Made by a program: the position numbers and the translations under genes
Assembly: GCF_000224145.3 (NCBI RefSeq)
Contig: NC_020177.2
Coordinates: forward strand, 625,526 to 689,525
Direction of reading: 5' to 3'
Length of the DNA stretch: 64,000 nt
Origin: Ciona intestinalis
Lineage: Eukaryota; Chordata; Ascidiacea; Phlebobranchia; Cionidae
Notes under the pieces: generated by a model
Database searches by the model: none
The model's input: only the letters and a program-made list of their open reading frames with translations
What the model was told of the DNA's origin: nothing
Part shown: one piece after another, positions 22,201 through 31,981 of the stretch
Numbering within the stretch: the stretch's first letter is position 1
How the letters are laid out: each line of letters begins with the position of its first letter

Positions 22201-24097
22201 CCATATTCTCACGACTCCCATAGATCTTTGTTAATTGTTTAAAACACAAAGCCACTACGAGTATAGTAGGTTTTCAAATCTTTGTAAAAGAAGAACCTTT
22301 AAAAACGATTGTGCGGTTTCCATTCTTTTGTCATCTTTGCGTTAATAATCCGCTTGTACATTTGGACAGTTTATGGACTAACCGAAGCAGTGCCTGTCTG
22401 TGTAACTGATCCAATTTTATCAAAGTCGGGATCTGTTGGATTTCTTCTCCCAAACACCAAAATGAAGGTTAGTAGCTCAGACTTAAGTATGGAAACAAAA
22501 TAAAACACGGGGCCCATGTCACTCTGACCAGTAGGACTAAATTAAAGAGTCAATTTATCGAACCATTAATACAAGAGTGCTGTTTAAAGTTGTCTAGGGG
22601 GTGTGATGGGCCAACTGTGGCCTACGTCCTATATGTCCCTGCCTCATCATCATGGAACGGAAAGTTATTTACGAAAAAAAATGATCCACAGGTTGTTGAC
22701 ATTGATACAAGGAAGAAGCTTGGACCTCGTGAGAATGGTGAACTCTTGTTCAAAGGACCACAGGTGAACTCCATGCTTTTCGTTGATATTCTGATGTTTA
22801 ATGTAATGTTGTTACTTCTTTTTAAATGTAACCTATTTATTCTCCCTTGGTGAAGTATAACAGTTATAACTTGGACGTTCTGTTTCATTCATCTCTGATC
22901 TTAGAAGTTCAGCATCTAATGGTAAACTTTAGCAGTGAAAAAGTATGGAAAATCATACAAATTATTCAGGTGGTGAAAGGATATTACAAAAACCCTGAAG
23001 CAACAAAGAATATGTTTGATGGGGAAGGATGGTTGAAGTCGGGTGATATGGGATACTTTGATGACGACGGGAATCTTTATATCACTGATCGTATCAAGGA
23101 TGTTATTAAAGTTCATGGAGTGCAGGTAGAAGTGTTTTCTAATTCCTACATACAGTAGGATGGTGAAAGATGGGACACCTTTTAGCGCATAATATCCAAA
23201 TGTCCTGATCGTGTTTTCAACAATCAACAAGGGTCTATGGAAGTCAGGATATGGTTTTATAACTCTTTGCATCTTTTTTGTTTACTACCAAATAGGATGG
23301 GAAATATGATGAAAAGCTGTCCCATCTTTCCCCACCCTACCCTACCTTTGCTTACTTGCTAAAACACGGTTGGGTTAACATTAAGTATAACTGAACTTGT
23401 TTGATCACGATATTAAATAGTTAAAAAATGGTAACCAATTAAAAAATGGTAAATGACGATATTGACCGGTTAAGAAAATGGTTAATCAACAGTCGAAAAA
23501 ATGGTTTAAAGCGAGGCCGTAGCACAATACTACGTTAGGCGAAGAATGAGATATAAGTTGATATATAATAAACATGTACCTTATATTTTTAACCTTGTTA
23601 AACAGGTGTCTTCTGTTGAAATTGAATCCGTTCTAACCGAACATCCAAAAATCGCTGCAGTCGGGGTTATTGGGGTCCCTGATGACGTGGGTAATGCTGG
23701 GGAACTCCCTAAAGCTTACATTGAGAAAAAAGAAGCAAATTTAACAACAGAAGAAATTCATCAATTTCTTGAAGGTGAAGTTGCTTTATTATATATGTAA
23801 AAGTCAGTAACAGTCGAGCCGCAAAACCTATTTGGCATATATACTGCCGTTAATTGCATTTTATAAACCTACTATAAAAGTGTTTTTAAATTGAGATATC
23901 ACAACCAAAATGACATCACAATAAAAGAACGCACCCAGATTATGAATAATTGTAAACTCACAGATAAGTTGGCAGATTATAAACAGCTACGAGGTGGTGT
24001 CATGTTCATGGACTCTCTACCAAGAGGTGGAAGTGGAAAGATACAGAAACGAGTTCTCCGAGAAATTGATCTTCAATCTCGTGATGATCCTCAGTAG
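19247..24097 (+). CDS. Acyl-CoA synthetase, 4-coumarate-CoA ligase-like (ANL superfamily)
   Basis: ANL enzymes activate a carboxylic acid with ATP as an acyl-adenylate and pass it to CoA. Exons, in phase: 19247-19348, 19585-19795, 19892-19989, 20046-20115, 20361-20493, 21208-21373, 21776-21947, 22370-22467, 22692-22763, 22970-23125, 23606-23774, 23964-24097, giving 526 residues. Visible motifs: FCSSGTTGPPKLIQ (P-loop A3; PPKLIQ replaces the usual LPKGV), IYGLTEAVP (A5), SGDMGYFDDDGNLYITDRIK (hinge) and PRGGSGKIQKR (A10, catalytic lysine). Length fits the 4CL/luciferase-like group. The C-terminus DDPQ is not a peroxisomal SKL signal. The intron after exon 2 has a GC donor (19796). Introns are loaded with MITEs. 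Substrate cannot be told from sequence. Confidence 0.93.
20512..20705. mobile_element. TA-flanked MITE copy in synthetase intron
   Basis: Starts TAGTAGGGTGGGGGGGAAAT, ends TCTTCCCTCAACCATACTA, flanked by TA. It lies 18 bp after the exon ending at 20493. Confidence 0.88.
20775..20935 (+). mobile_element. SINE fragment
   Basis: Degraded copy running from GTGTCCTCAGTCAAGACACC and ACTAATCGGTTGTCC to GTAACTCATATGCGGGAC and CAGAACACTTGTAT. Confidence 0.65.
20936..21130. mobile_element. Diverged TA-flanked MITE copy
   Basis: The same consensus with substitutions: GTGTGATGTAAGACGGAACA at the left, GTGCCATCTTTTCTCACCAT at the right, and the AACAACGGTTTTTGGGAGTC interior. Confidence 0.75.
21399..21590. 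mobile_element. TA-flanked MITE copy in synthetase intron
   Basis: Starts TAGTAGATTGGGGCAAGATT, ends GTCCCCACCCTACTA, with TA on both sides. It lies 26 bp after the exon ending at 21373. Confidence 0.87.
22111..22270. mobile_element. Truncated MITE copy
   Basis: The left end (CAGGGTGGGGAAAGATGGGA) and the interior are clear. The right arm is lost after TTAATTGTTTAAAACAC. Confidence 0.72.
23153..23345. mobile_element. TA-flanked MITE copy in synthetase intron
   Basis: Left end TA then CAGTAGGATGGTGAAAGATG; right end CCCATCTTTCCCCACCCTAC, followed by a repeated CCTAC. It starts 28 bp after the exon ending at 23125. Confidence 0.86.
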
Positions 24098-24551
24098 TTT
24101 TGATGCTGTTACCAAACTATACTTGATGTGTAAATCATATACTAACATCCTTATAAATGATCATGAAATGCAAAGGCATGAAAGAAATGATCATGGTAGT
24201 TCTTTTGTATTTTAATTGCAACACATGTTGTTGAGAAAATATGATATTAAAATACAAGTAACCTGAGAGAGTTTTTCTTGGGTTTACCTCATTAGTCGAA
24301 TGACTGCATTTTGTTTCGTTAGCACCGAGCCTTCAAACGCATAATGTAAACAGAGCGACGGAGTAGGATCAGTCTATACAACAGGTTTAGGTTTTACTTT
24401 AAAAACCTTTACTTGACCAGCAATACTTAAAAAAAATGTTTTAACAATTTGCGTTAAAAACTACATTCTAATAATGTGCTTAGTTGTGGCCTGTGGGGTT
24501 ACATTGTTAATCAGATACTCCTAAAACATTGTAGCTGTAGTTATATTGTGC

Positions 24552-24557
24552 AATAAA
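24552..24557 (+). promoter_or_regulatory. Candidate polyadenylation signal of the acyl-CoA synthetase
   Basis: AATAAA on the plus strand, 455 bases after the synthetase stop. DNAJC9 converges from the other side, with a candidate minus-strand AATAAA at 24625-24620, so the two 3' ends may overlap or nearly touch. Confidence 0.5.
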
Positions 24558-24754
24558 GTTTTTTATTCCTCCTAACACTCCCAAAGTATATACCAAACAA
24601 TCAAATAAAGCAAAATAAATTTATTGCATCTGGGTTTAAATATCCCACAACTGCCAGAACATTCATTGTTTAAATTAAAAGTCATTTTAGTTGGAACTGA
24701 TGGAAAAGTAAATCAAATAAAGTTAGTACAATAAACGAAGGTGTTAAGCTTAAA

Positions 24755-25531
24755 TCAGGTTTTTTTGGGTTTTCTTTTTCTTGCACCAGTAGCTTTCGGC
24801 TTCTTCGCATATTTTTCTTCTAAATGCGAAAAGAAAGAATCTGCTTCTTTTTCCCGAGTCTTTTGCCGCTTTAAAATCATCTGCTCTAAACTTTTGTCAT
24901 CACCATTAAGTCCGTTTGCTTTCCTTGCTGCTTCAGCTTCTTTCGCTTCTTTGGCGAAAAACTTTTTTCTTTTGGTTCGTTTCGCTTTTGACTCATTTAC
25001 AAATTTATCGTACCCTGGGACTTCCCCATCAGTGATAGCTGTTTCTAAAATCTTTCTAAACCTCGGTTCATCTTCAATGGAGGAACAGATCTGCATCTCA
25101 AACAACAAATCCATGTCCCCCTCACATTCCTTGTATATTTCCTTCAAATCTTCACTTTCTTCAGCAGAACCTCGATATTTCTCGTAAAACTGTCGAACAT
25201 CGTCCGCACTTAAGTTAAACATTGAACTCCAGTAATTTTTCCAGCTGTACTCCTCATTTAAAACTTCTTCATCGTCCAAAATTCTTTCCTCTTTATCATA
25301 AACATCACGCCCGTCTTTGTCCAACAAAACTTTGCTGATTTTGGAAAGAACTTGGAATTTAATTGTAGCGGTTTCTTTTTCATCATCAGTTGCTCTGTCT
25401 GGGTGAACTTTAAGTGACAACTTACGGTAGGCTCTTTTTATCCCTTGTTCTGAGCAGGTTTTGGAAACTTTTAGCAGCTCGTACAAATCTCTTGTTCCAT
25501 AATGTAGCTCGCAATCATCAAGCAGACCCAT
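24755..25531 (-). CDS. DNAJC9: DNAJC9 (J-domain histone co-chaperone), single exon
   Basis: DNAJC9 is a nuclear J-protein that binds histone H3-H4 and recruits Hsp70 to them. The intact 258-codon frame starts MGLLDDCELHYGTRDLYELL, nearly the same opening as the vertebrate protein. The J domain (about residues 15-82) includes VHPDRATDDE with the essential HPD triad. The central histone-binding helical region follows (YWSSMFNLSADDVRQFYEKY, GDMDLLFEMQ, AITDGEVPGYDKFV). The last 70 residues are lysine-rich and nuclear-localisation-like. Length matches the family (human 260). It lacks introns while all neighbours have many, so either an old intronless ortholog or a retrocopy. No poly-A remnant or target duplication was noticed. 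Confidence 0.95.
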   Translation of the reverse strand: MGLLDDCELHYGTRDLYELLKVSKTCSEQGIKRAYRKLSLKVHPDRATDDEKETATIKFQVLSKISKVLLDKDGRDVYDKEERILDDEEVLNEEYSWKNYWSSMFNLSADDVRQFYEKYRGSAEESEDLKEIYKECEGDMDLLFEMQICSSIEDEPRFRKILETAITDGEVPGYDKFVNESKAKRTKRKKFFAKEAKEAEAARKANGLNGDDKSLEQMILKRQKTREKEADSFFSHLEEKYAKKPKATGARKRKPKKT

Positions 25532-26893
25532 CTTTAAACTTTCTTAAAAACCTAAAAGTGAAATTTAAACATTGGTGGTCCTTTTACTTAAACAATTTGG
25601 CAAATTGCTATTTGTACTAAAAGTATAGGAAACCATACAGTAGTAAAAGCAGACATCACCGGCGTAGGATTAGTCTAAAACTTACTATCTCACAATGAAC
25701 AACAGCAGCGATTTTGTTTGTAAACTTTGTATAAGCTTGCTTCATTTTTTGTCCCATTATTGCCAATTAATTAAACAGCGATTCAAACTTATATCCATTT
25801 TCACACGTGCATAGCAATGTACATAATTAAACTTGCCGAATGCATGCGAAAAATATTAGTCCAGCTGGAGACTGCAAAAAAGGTTTAAGAACCACTGCTA
25901 GACTCCACTCTAATAGAACCGAGGACAAACTGCCATGTTCTGCAGACTGGAATATCTATGAGTAAATCTATGAGTAAGCTTTATTGTTGTAGATATGATA
26001 TAAATTAGGCAAAATGAATGTAACTTACTTTATCCTCGCGTGGCCGGAAAACGACAGTCGTTATAACACGGGTTTAACACCTCGTGCCAGCTTACCAGTT
26101 ACCCAAGTATGTTACTTTGTGNNNNNNNNNNNNNNNNNNNNNNNNNNNNNNNNNNNNNNNNNNNNNNNNNNGGTTGGAGCAATTGCCGTTAAGTGACTTG
26201 CCCAAGGACACATACACCCACAATGGTAGCAGCGACGAGCCTTGAACCCATTACCTCTGCGCTACAGGCAGGCGCGCTAACCACTTAGCCACGGCGCCGG
26301 TGTTTAATTTTAATTTAAGTTTAGCAATATGTTTTTGGGGTATAGTCTGAGTGTATGGGTTAACTAGGCGGAGTATTCTGACACTAAGCAATCAGCTATT
26401 ACTTGTTTGCCTCGAAATATTTCTCTGTTCTTCATGATACCCACTGTAAGACTTTTTGAAACCAAAACTTCCAACTGCTGGTCACTAGCGTTAGTATAAG
26501 CCTCGAATAAAATAAAATAATAAGAGCGGACAGACGTTTTCGTATCATGAATATAATCTGCGTGGTTTGCTAACTAAGTTGTACAATTTTAACGTCCATT
26601 TTATCAGTAGAAAGACCCGAAATAGTCGCTAAATCGACGTTTCGTAAACAGCCAAATGTAAAATGTAATTTGGCGCGAAATTGTCACAGCTGGTTGCACT
26701 CTTGTCACGTGATCGCAATAAATGTTTTCAAACAACTATTAAATCCAACCGAACTGTAAGGAGTAAGTTCATAACGGAATCATGCTATACTAACAGTGTG
26801 TTGTGATGAAATTGTTATCCAGGTACAACGTAAGATTTATGGCACTCGCTAAACAAGTTGTAAAAGTCCGAATAAAATCAAGAGAGCCTAGCT
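25532..26893. other. Intergenic region upstream of DNAJC9 / downstream of GPx
   Basis: Holds a SINE interrupted by the 50-N gap (26016-26301). The remainder is AT-rich with no exon recognised. Confidence 0.5.
26016..26301 (-). mobile_element. tRNA-derived SINE, minus orientation, with internal assembly gap
   Basis: Tail side TTATCCTCGCGTGGCCGGAA at 26028, tRNA-like head ending GCCACGGCGCCG at 26301. The middle is replaced by 50 N (26122-26171). In the sense direction the head reads GGCGCCGTGGCTAAGTGGTT, then a B-box-like GGTTCAAGGCTCG. Confidence 0.88.
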
Positions 26894-27041
26894 TTAATGA
26901 AAGAAAACGGCGTCGTATTTATTAGAGCCAACACGTTGTGTCCATTGTTTTTCCATGTCCTGAACTTGTACCTCGGTTATTTTGTTCATGACTTGTGACT
27001 TACGCAATATTCTGTATCGGACATATGCCTCTGCGAAAAAA
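26894..27041 (-). other. Possible alternative last exon of the glutathione peroxidase (49 codons)
   Basis: After a good acceptor (TTTTTCCTCACAG) there is an open frame of 48 codons plus TAA. It is in the correct phase to join the donor of GPx exon 4 at 27919. It contains EAYVRYRILRKSQVMNK and DMEKQWTQRVGSNKYDA, which do not resemble the usual GPx C-terminus. AATAAA at 26923-26918 lies inside it, so it may simply be distal 3' UTR. No family recognised. Confidence 0.25.
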
Positions 27042-27078
27042 CTGTGAGGAAAAATAAACAGAAACCAAATTTTGTTAC

Positions 27079-27084
27079 TTTATT
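27079..27084 (-). promoter_or_regulatory. Candidate polyadenylation signal of GPx
   Basis: AATAAA on the minus strand, about 210 bases after the GPx stop. If used, the SECIS must lie in 27085-27292. Confidence 0.5.
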
Positions 27085-27292
27085 AATTATGACGTCCTAA
27101 AAAGAAAGGGGAACTACCATACTTTTGTTACAGATATTGACGTCACATTTTTCGTTGCACTGCGAATGACGTAAAACGTGACGTAACAATAAAAGTTCAA
27201 ATGTCATTATTTCCTTTTGGAATTTACAATGACATCATCATATACGTAACAAAAGAGTATTTATCCCGATCTATATGACATCATAATCTGAG

Positions 27293-30036
27293 TTAGTTAT
27301 TTTGTAAGAATCGGATGTCTTTACGAACAATGGCAGCATCCGGTGGTGTATTGTGATGGTAGCGTCTGTGGAAAAACAAATTCACTGATGAGTTAATTGA
27401 TTGAATTATATTGAAAGTACGTAAAGATGGGACACCTTTTCTTTCTATTGTATCGTCCCATTTGGTGGTAAACAAAGAACATTCAAAGAATTATGAAAGT
27501 GTATTGTAAAGTGTTGTTGCTAAAGGTGAGTACTAAAGGTGTCCCGCCTTCTCCGTACTATAATATTAAAATTTCTAGACATTGCTTTTATAAACAGACT
27601 TTAGTTAAACCGAGGTTTTATTTAGCCCGAGATATACTCTAGACTTAGAGGCAAACGCTCTAAAGTTTAAAGTCTGAACCAATATCAACCTATCGCTGTT
27701 CCTGTGATATTTCAGGGACACTAAACACCCGTGGCGTCTGATTCATCAATGGAGTAGCCTGGACTCATTTTAACAGAATTGTGTCGCTATTTTATTAACG
27801 AGTTTCTAAAACAAAAAAGCCACGAGCAGATCTGCTTGTAGTTAGGCTCAGGTGGATTGTGATAAGCGAACACAGGAGTTATAAAAGCGCCAACATTATT
27901 CCCTGTCACGTGACTCACCTTCTCGCCCTACCCTCCTGGTCAACCAAAAATTTATGGAAATTCCATTCAATGTCGTTTGGTTGGATCGGTTCGTAGAACA
28001 ATCGTGCTTTGGGTGCGAATTGTGACGTAACAACGTTGCATTGATCCTACAAAGGAATAGCAATTGAGGGTCAATAGTCTATTTCCTATTAAACAGTGCA
28101 GTAATACACAGCATAACACAACAATGACGCAGTAACTAACTCAAAATAGTATAGTCGAATGGGTCAGAAAATGTTGCTTATTTCTCTAAAAATTAGACCT
28201 ATTTTAGTGGCAACGTGACAGCTGTTGCGTTGTTAATATAACCTTTCTTTGTTTTATATACAGTAGGATGGGGGAAGACAGAATACCTTTTAACTCTATT
28301 TTCTCGTTCCATTTAGTAGTATAAACAAAGAACTCTCAAATACTTATAAAAACACATTCCCACGACTCCCATAGACCGTTGTTAATTGTTTAAAAACAAA
28401 CAGGATATTTTGATATTATGTGCTAAAGGTGTCCTAACTTACCCAACCCTACTGTATTACGTATTTCTTATAAACCCTTTTCCAAAAAATGGTCGAACTT
28501 TTTCGGTCTTAAAGTGTAATTTGAGTTTTACCTTTAGAAACTTAAAGAGAGGATGAGCGTTTTCACCGTTCACTTCAAGTTTTTCAAACATCGGAAAATT
28601 GGGTTGGAAACCACCACCGGGTCTTACGTGTTCAAGTATTTTGAGAATCTCAGAGTTAGCCCCAGGTTCCTGTGGAATAAACTTGTTAAATATATCTACA
28701 TAGTATAGATTGATGCCCACAGTTGAGTTGCTAGCGCTATTGCAGTGTGTGGATAAGCCGGCATGACATTTGTTTGGTCATTTATATCCTCGTGGGTGAG
28801 AACTTGAATGACTTATCTATGGTTGCCACTCCCATGTCAACAGTTGAATTGCTGAAGCTATTGCAGTGTGTGGATAAGCAGACATGACAGCGTTGACGGA
28901 ATTAGGACGAGCACCAACGCCTATACCGAATAAATACTTTAACTCTAGTTTAAATGCTACAGCCGTCTAATAACTGGAACACGGCAGTATAAATAAAAGA
29001 AATTTACACATTTTATATGTTTTCACCTGAAGACCGAACTGGTTACATGGGAACCCGAGGACAGTGACTCCTTCAAGTTCTTGCAGTGCATTGAAGAGAG
29101 GATATTGCCAGTTTGCCCCTCAGAAGGAGGCAAGATTGGCAATCATTAAGATTTCCCCTGCAATGCGAACAACAATCTAACCTATGCCCAATAATGGGTT
29201 ATAAATTGTCAGCCATTTAAACAAAACAATCATTCTCAAAGTTACATACGTGGTGCCTCGTAGAGTCGTAGACTAGAGCGTTATTGCCCTACCATGCGTA
29301 GATAAATATGTAGCATTAATTGTTATAGTACCGGGGGTAAGATGGAACACCTCCAGTCCGTAATATTTAAATATCGTGATCGTGTTTAAACAAGAAACAA
29401 CGCTATTTTAGAGTCGTAATGATACGGTTGCATAATGCTTTTTAAAGTTGATTTCTTTACTACCAGTTGGAATGAGAAAATAGAATGAAAAGGTGTCTTA
29501 GTGTTTTATTACTATGATTTTTCAATGTACCCGATGCTTACCGTAGAGTTGTCACATGGATGTCTGCCTATACACCAGAAACACATGGTATAGTAGAGTG
29601 GGGGAAGATGGGACACCTTTTCATTATATTTCCTCGTCCCGTTTGGTAGTAAACAAAGAACGTTTAAAGAGTTATAAACCATATCCTCACGACTTCCATA
29701 GACCGTTGTTAATTGTTTAAAGCACGATCAGGATATTTGGATATAATGTGCCAAAGGTGTCTCCCCCTACCTTCCCCCCACCTTACTATATTATTATTCT
29801 CCGTTCCATACAATTCTATTTATATCCAGCCCTTCAATCGCGTCAAACTGAATCTCACCTCTAAACTTGGACAACGGTACAGTGGTACCATTAAGCATAG
29901 TGAAGTTGAACGGTGTGTCGTAGATCGTCCTTGAAGAACTCACACATTTTGATCTTTCCCCAATAGCTCGATGAGCAAGCGCCGGGCAAAACAAAGCAAC
30001 AACCAGAGCTAGAGCTACTCCGGTATGCCCCATCAT
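27293..30036 (-). CDS. Secreted selenocysteine glutathione peroxidase (GPx3-like), five exons
   Basis: GPx enzymes reduce hydroperoxides with thiols. Exons, in phase: 30036-29859, 29157-29027, 28669-28532, 28046-27919, 27365-27293, giving 215 residues. The N-terminus [19 protein letters not shown] is a signal peptide, pointing to a GPx3-type secreted enzyme. Exon 2 reads IANLASF, in-frame TGA (29122-29120), then GANWQYPLF. The TGA sits exactly at the family's selenocysteine. The rest of the catalytic tetrad is present: FPCNQFG (Gln) and IEWNFHKFL (Trp, Asn). Exon 3 has [25 protein letters not shown] before the stop matches the family's RWHHRT block. A SECIS element is required in the 3' UTR; none could be fixed by eye. 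An ordinary gene finder would call exon 2 a stop. Confident as a selenoprotein. Confidence 0.93.
27415..27553. mobile_element. Shortened MITE copy in GPx intron
   Basis: Left TACGTAAAGATGGGACACCT, right GGTGTCCCGCCTTCTCCGTA. The interior is about 50 bp shorter than in other copies. Confidence 0.75.
28261..28454. mobile_element. TA-flanked MITE copy, best-preserved termini
   Basis: 194 bp. Left CAGTAGGATGGGGGAAGACA, right end CCCAACCCTACTG, flanked by TA at 28259-28260 and 28455-28456. Termini starting CAGT with a TA duplication are the pogo/Tc1-mariner pattern. No transposase is seen. Confidence 0.9.
28708..28890 (+). repeat. 126-bp minisatellite units in GPx intron
   Basis: About 1.4 copies of the unit also found at 12640-13020 (GCAGTGTGTGGATAAGC, TTATATCCTCGTGGGTGAGA, TGGTTGCCACTCCCATG). 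They lie 39 bp upstream of the exon 3 acceptor of GPx. Confidence 0.85.
29185..29325 (+). mobile_element. SINE 3' fragment
   Basis: CCCAATAATGGGTTATAAAT, GTTACATACGTGG and TGCCCTACCATGCGTAGATA follow the SINE consensus. The head is missing. Confidence 0.65.
29326..29500. mobile_element. Right-truncated MITE copy
   Basis: Starts TAGTACCGGGGGTAAGATGG and keeps the interior. It breaks off after AATGAAAAGGTGTCTTAGTG. A single diverged 71-bp-type monomer follows at about 29536-29592. Confidence 0.72.
29591..29788. mobile_element. TA-flanked MITE copy
   Basis: Left TAGTAGAGTGGGGGAAGATG, right CTTCCCCCCACCTTACTA, flanked by TA. It inserted immediately after the diverged 71-bp-type monomer, in GPx intron 1. 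Confidence 0.88.
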
Positions 30037-30544
30037 GCCGAACTTACCCCAACTTTTATCTCAACTTTGAAATTAATCACTTAATCGCTTCGCTAAAACA
30101 ATAGGAGAAAAATATGAATAAATGATTTGGTTACAGATTATGTCTTCACGACAAATGACGACATCCTTACTCTAAACACACATTTTGCATTTCGTATTAG
30201 CTGTAATACCCTATGTTCATATGGCGTCATATAATTACATCTGCACTAACAAAACGCTCAACGATTTTTAGTAGAGGAAACTTCACAAAACACGCCAACC
30301 GCCTGATGAAAAGCAGACTTTGTTGCCGCAGCGCGTCGTCTCAGAGATCTCACGGTTCATTGGTTCTTTCGAAGTCTGACCCCTTTTGCCACAAAGCCAC
30401 ACATACCTTGCATGCACAATGCATTGTAGTGACGTCGGTTTCCGCTACAAACAGACAAACCGGCATGACCAACTTAACATTGTATTGTACACGTCACAAT
30501 TGGAATTATGTTAAACCTAAGGCTCCAGGAAAATAATGTGACGT

Positions 30545-30742
30545 AACATATGAATGTAATTTGTTTTATCCCGCGTGGTCGGAAAACAGCAGTCGAAATA
30601 TTAGAAATGTTCCGTTTCCCATACTCCCAGCTTGCGATTATCGAGCAATTGTCTAAGTTTCAAACGACACATACGCCTACAACCGTACCAGGAACCGCGT
30701 TGGCAACTTGGCAGCAACGAGTCTTTGGACCACATCCCAAAA
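30545..30742 (-). mobile_element. Old inverted SINE copy
   Basis: ATCCCGCGTGGTCGGAAAAC, then ACACATACGCCTACAACCGT and GGCAGCAACGAGTCTT follow the reverse consensus, with many changes. Confidence 0.65.
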
Positions 30743-31149
30743 CTTCTAACTAATTGTTTTCTTTCGTTATGTACTCTTTCAAAATAATGCTTTTCAATTC
30801 TTTACACGCGTGTCGTTTTCTTTCCCAAAAAACTTACTAATACAGTACTAAAAATGACCAGCGTTTTATGGTTAAGCTGTAAGAAGTCCTACCTTCTCTG
30901 CACAAAACACGCGACAAACTAGCCCCGCTGCTCTCACATCTGTAAGTTTAGACTGTTATGTAACGATCAAACTTCGAGCGCCGGCAGATAAATAAATCAC
31001 GTGACTTTGCACCCAAGGGAGAAACATGAAGTTTTTGTGACGTCATTAGCACTTGTGTGTGGAATTTGCAATAAATCTTCTTTTTACAGAATTGCTGGTG
31101 TTGTTGGCGTAGGCTATCAGCTGCTGTGACTAAATGCCCACTTACGCGC

Positions 31150-31413
31150 TAACACTTTCGTAACCTTGTGGCCTTGTGGGTGATTGTTTTCAATATGGCT
31201 GACAATATAAACAAACTAATAGCACAGATGCGAGTGGCCGCTCTCCTCTGTGCTAATAGTGACCGCTGATTTAGAGCAATTTTCACAAAGTGTCTTGCTA
31301 CGTAATATAGCAGGGTTGCGAGGACAAATATGCTCACAAGCAGCGTCGGGCCTTGAACCAACAACCTTTCGGTTACACGCTGGCGCGCTAATCCAATGGC
31401 CTAAAACGCCAGT
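31150..31413 (-). mobile_element. Inverted SINE copy with recognisable tRNA-like head
   Basis: TTGTGGGTGATTGTTTTCAA, then AAGCAGCGTCGGGCCTTGAA (B-box region in reverse) and GGCGCGCTAATCCAATGGCC (A-box region in reverse). Confidence 0.8.
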
Positions 31414-31981
31414 CAGACACGCTGCTACAATTTTTGAAATTTACATGTATACCACTAGCATTGCCAAGGCAACGGTTAGGTCAGCTGTCGATACAAGCTT
31501 TGATACTAGAATACTACCCATTATGACGTATAATCACAAGATTCCGTTGCGATATTTTATTCACAGAAGACACCGCGTAGAAGTGTCAAAGTAAAATCAG
31601 TTAAAAAATTAGCAGGTAAAACAGCGAGGGGGAAAACAATAACCTCTAAATGAGGCGAAACGCACAATTGCCTAACTTTCCACCGTTTGTTAAACGAAGT
31701 AGTGAATAAGTGTATGCTGCGTGACGTAACAAAAGGCGAATGTTCGGAAACAATAAAAATCTTCGTCATTAAAACGTAAAAGGTGGATATCGAAACGGGG
31801 GATTCCTGGCAAATGAGCCCGTCTCGTTGCATATTTAGAAAACACGAATTTGATTGACAGAGGTAGACGAGACGACGTCATAAAACATCCTTGTGACGTA
31901 AAATCGTCATCGGTCAAAATCCACCAACTAAAATCTACTCTTTGAGCGGGAAACGCCGGCGTGACCGAATATATTAAAACA

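Larger units (their letters stand above)
30037..31981. other. Intergenic region between GPx promoter and FRAS1 3' end
   Basis: Upstream DNA of GPx and the FRAS1 3' UTR. Holds two inverted SINE remnants (30545-30742, 31150-31413) and a candidate FRAS1 poly-A signal (minus-strand AATAAA at 31561-31556). No exon was recognised. Confidence 0.5.

Noticed and set aside
24741..25187. Plus-strand 148-codon frame rich in Phe and Ser
   Set aside because: Shadow of the lysine/glutamate-rich C-terminus of DNAJC9 on the other strand.
27120..27190. Several TGACGT motifs as a CRE promoter cluster
   Set aside because: They lie in the 3' UTR of GPx, not upstream of any start seen here; TGACGT words are also scattered through this part of the window.
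27293..30036. GPx as a pseudogene because of the in-frame TGA
   Set aside because: The TGA is at the exact selenocysteine site and every other exon is intact and in phase.
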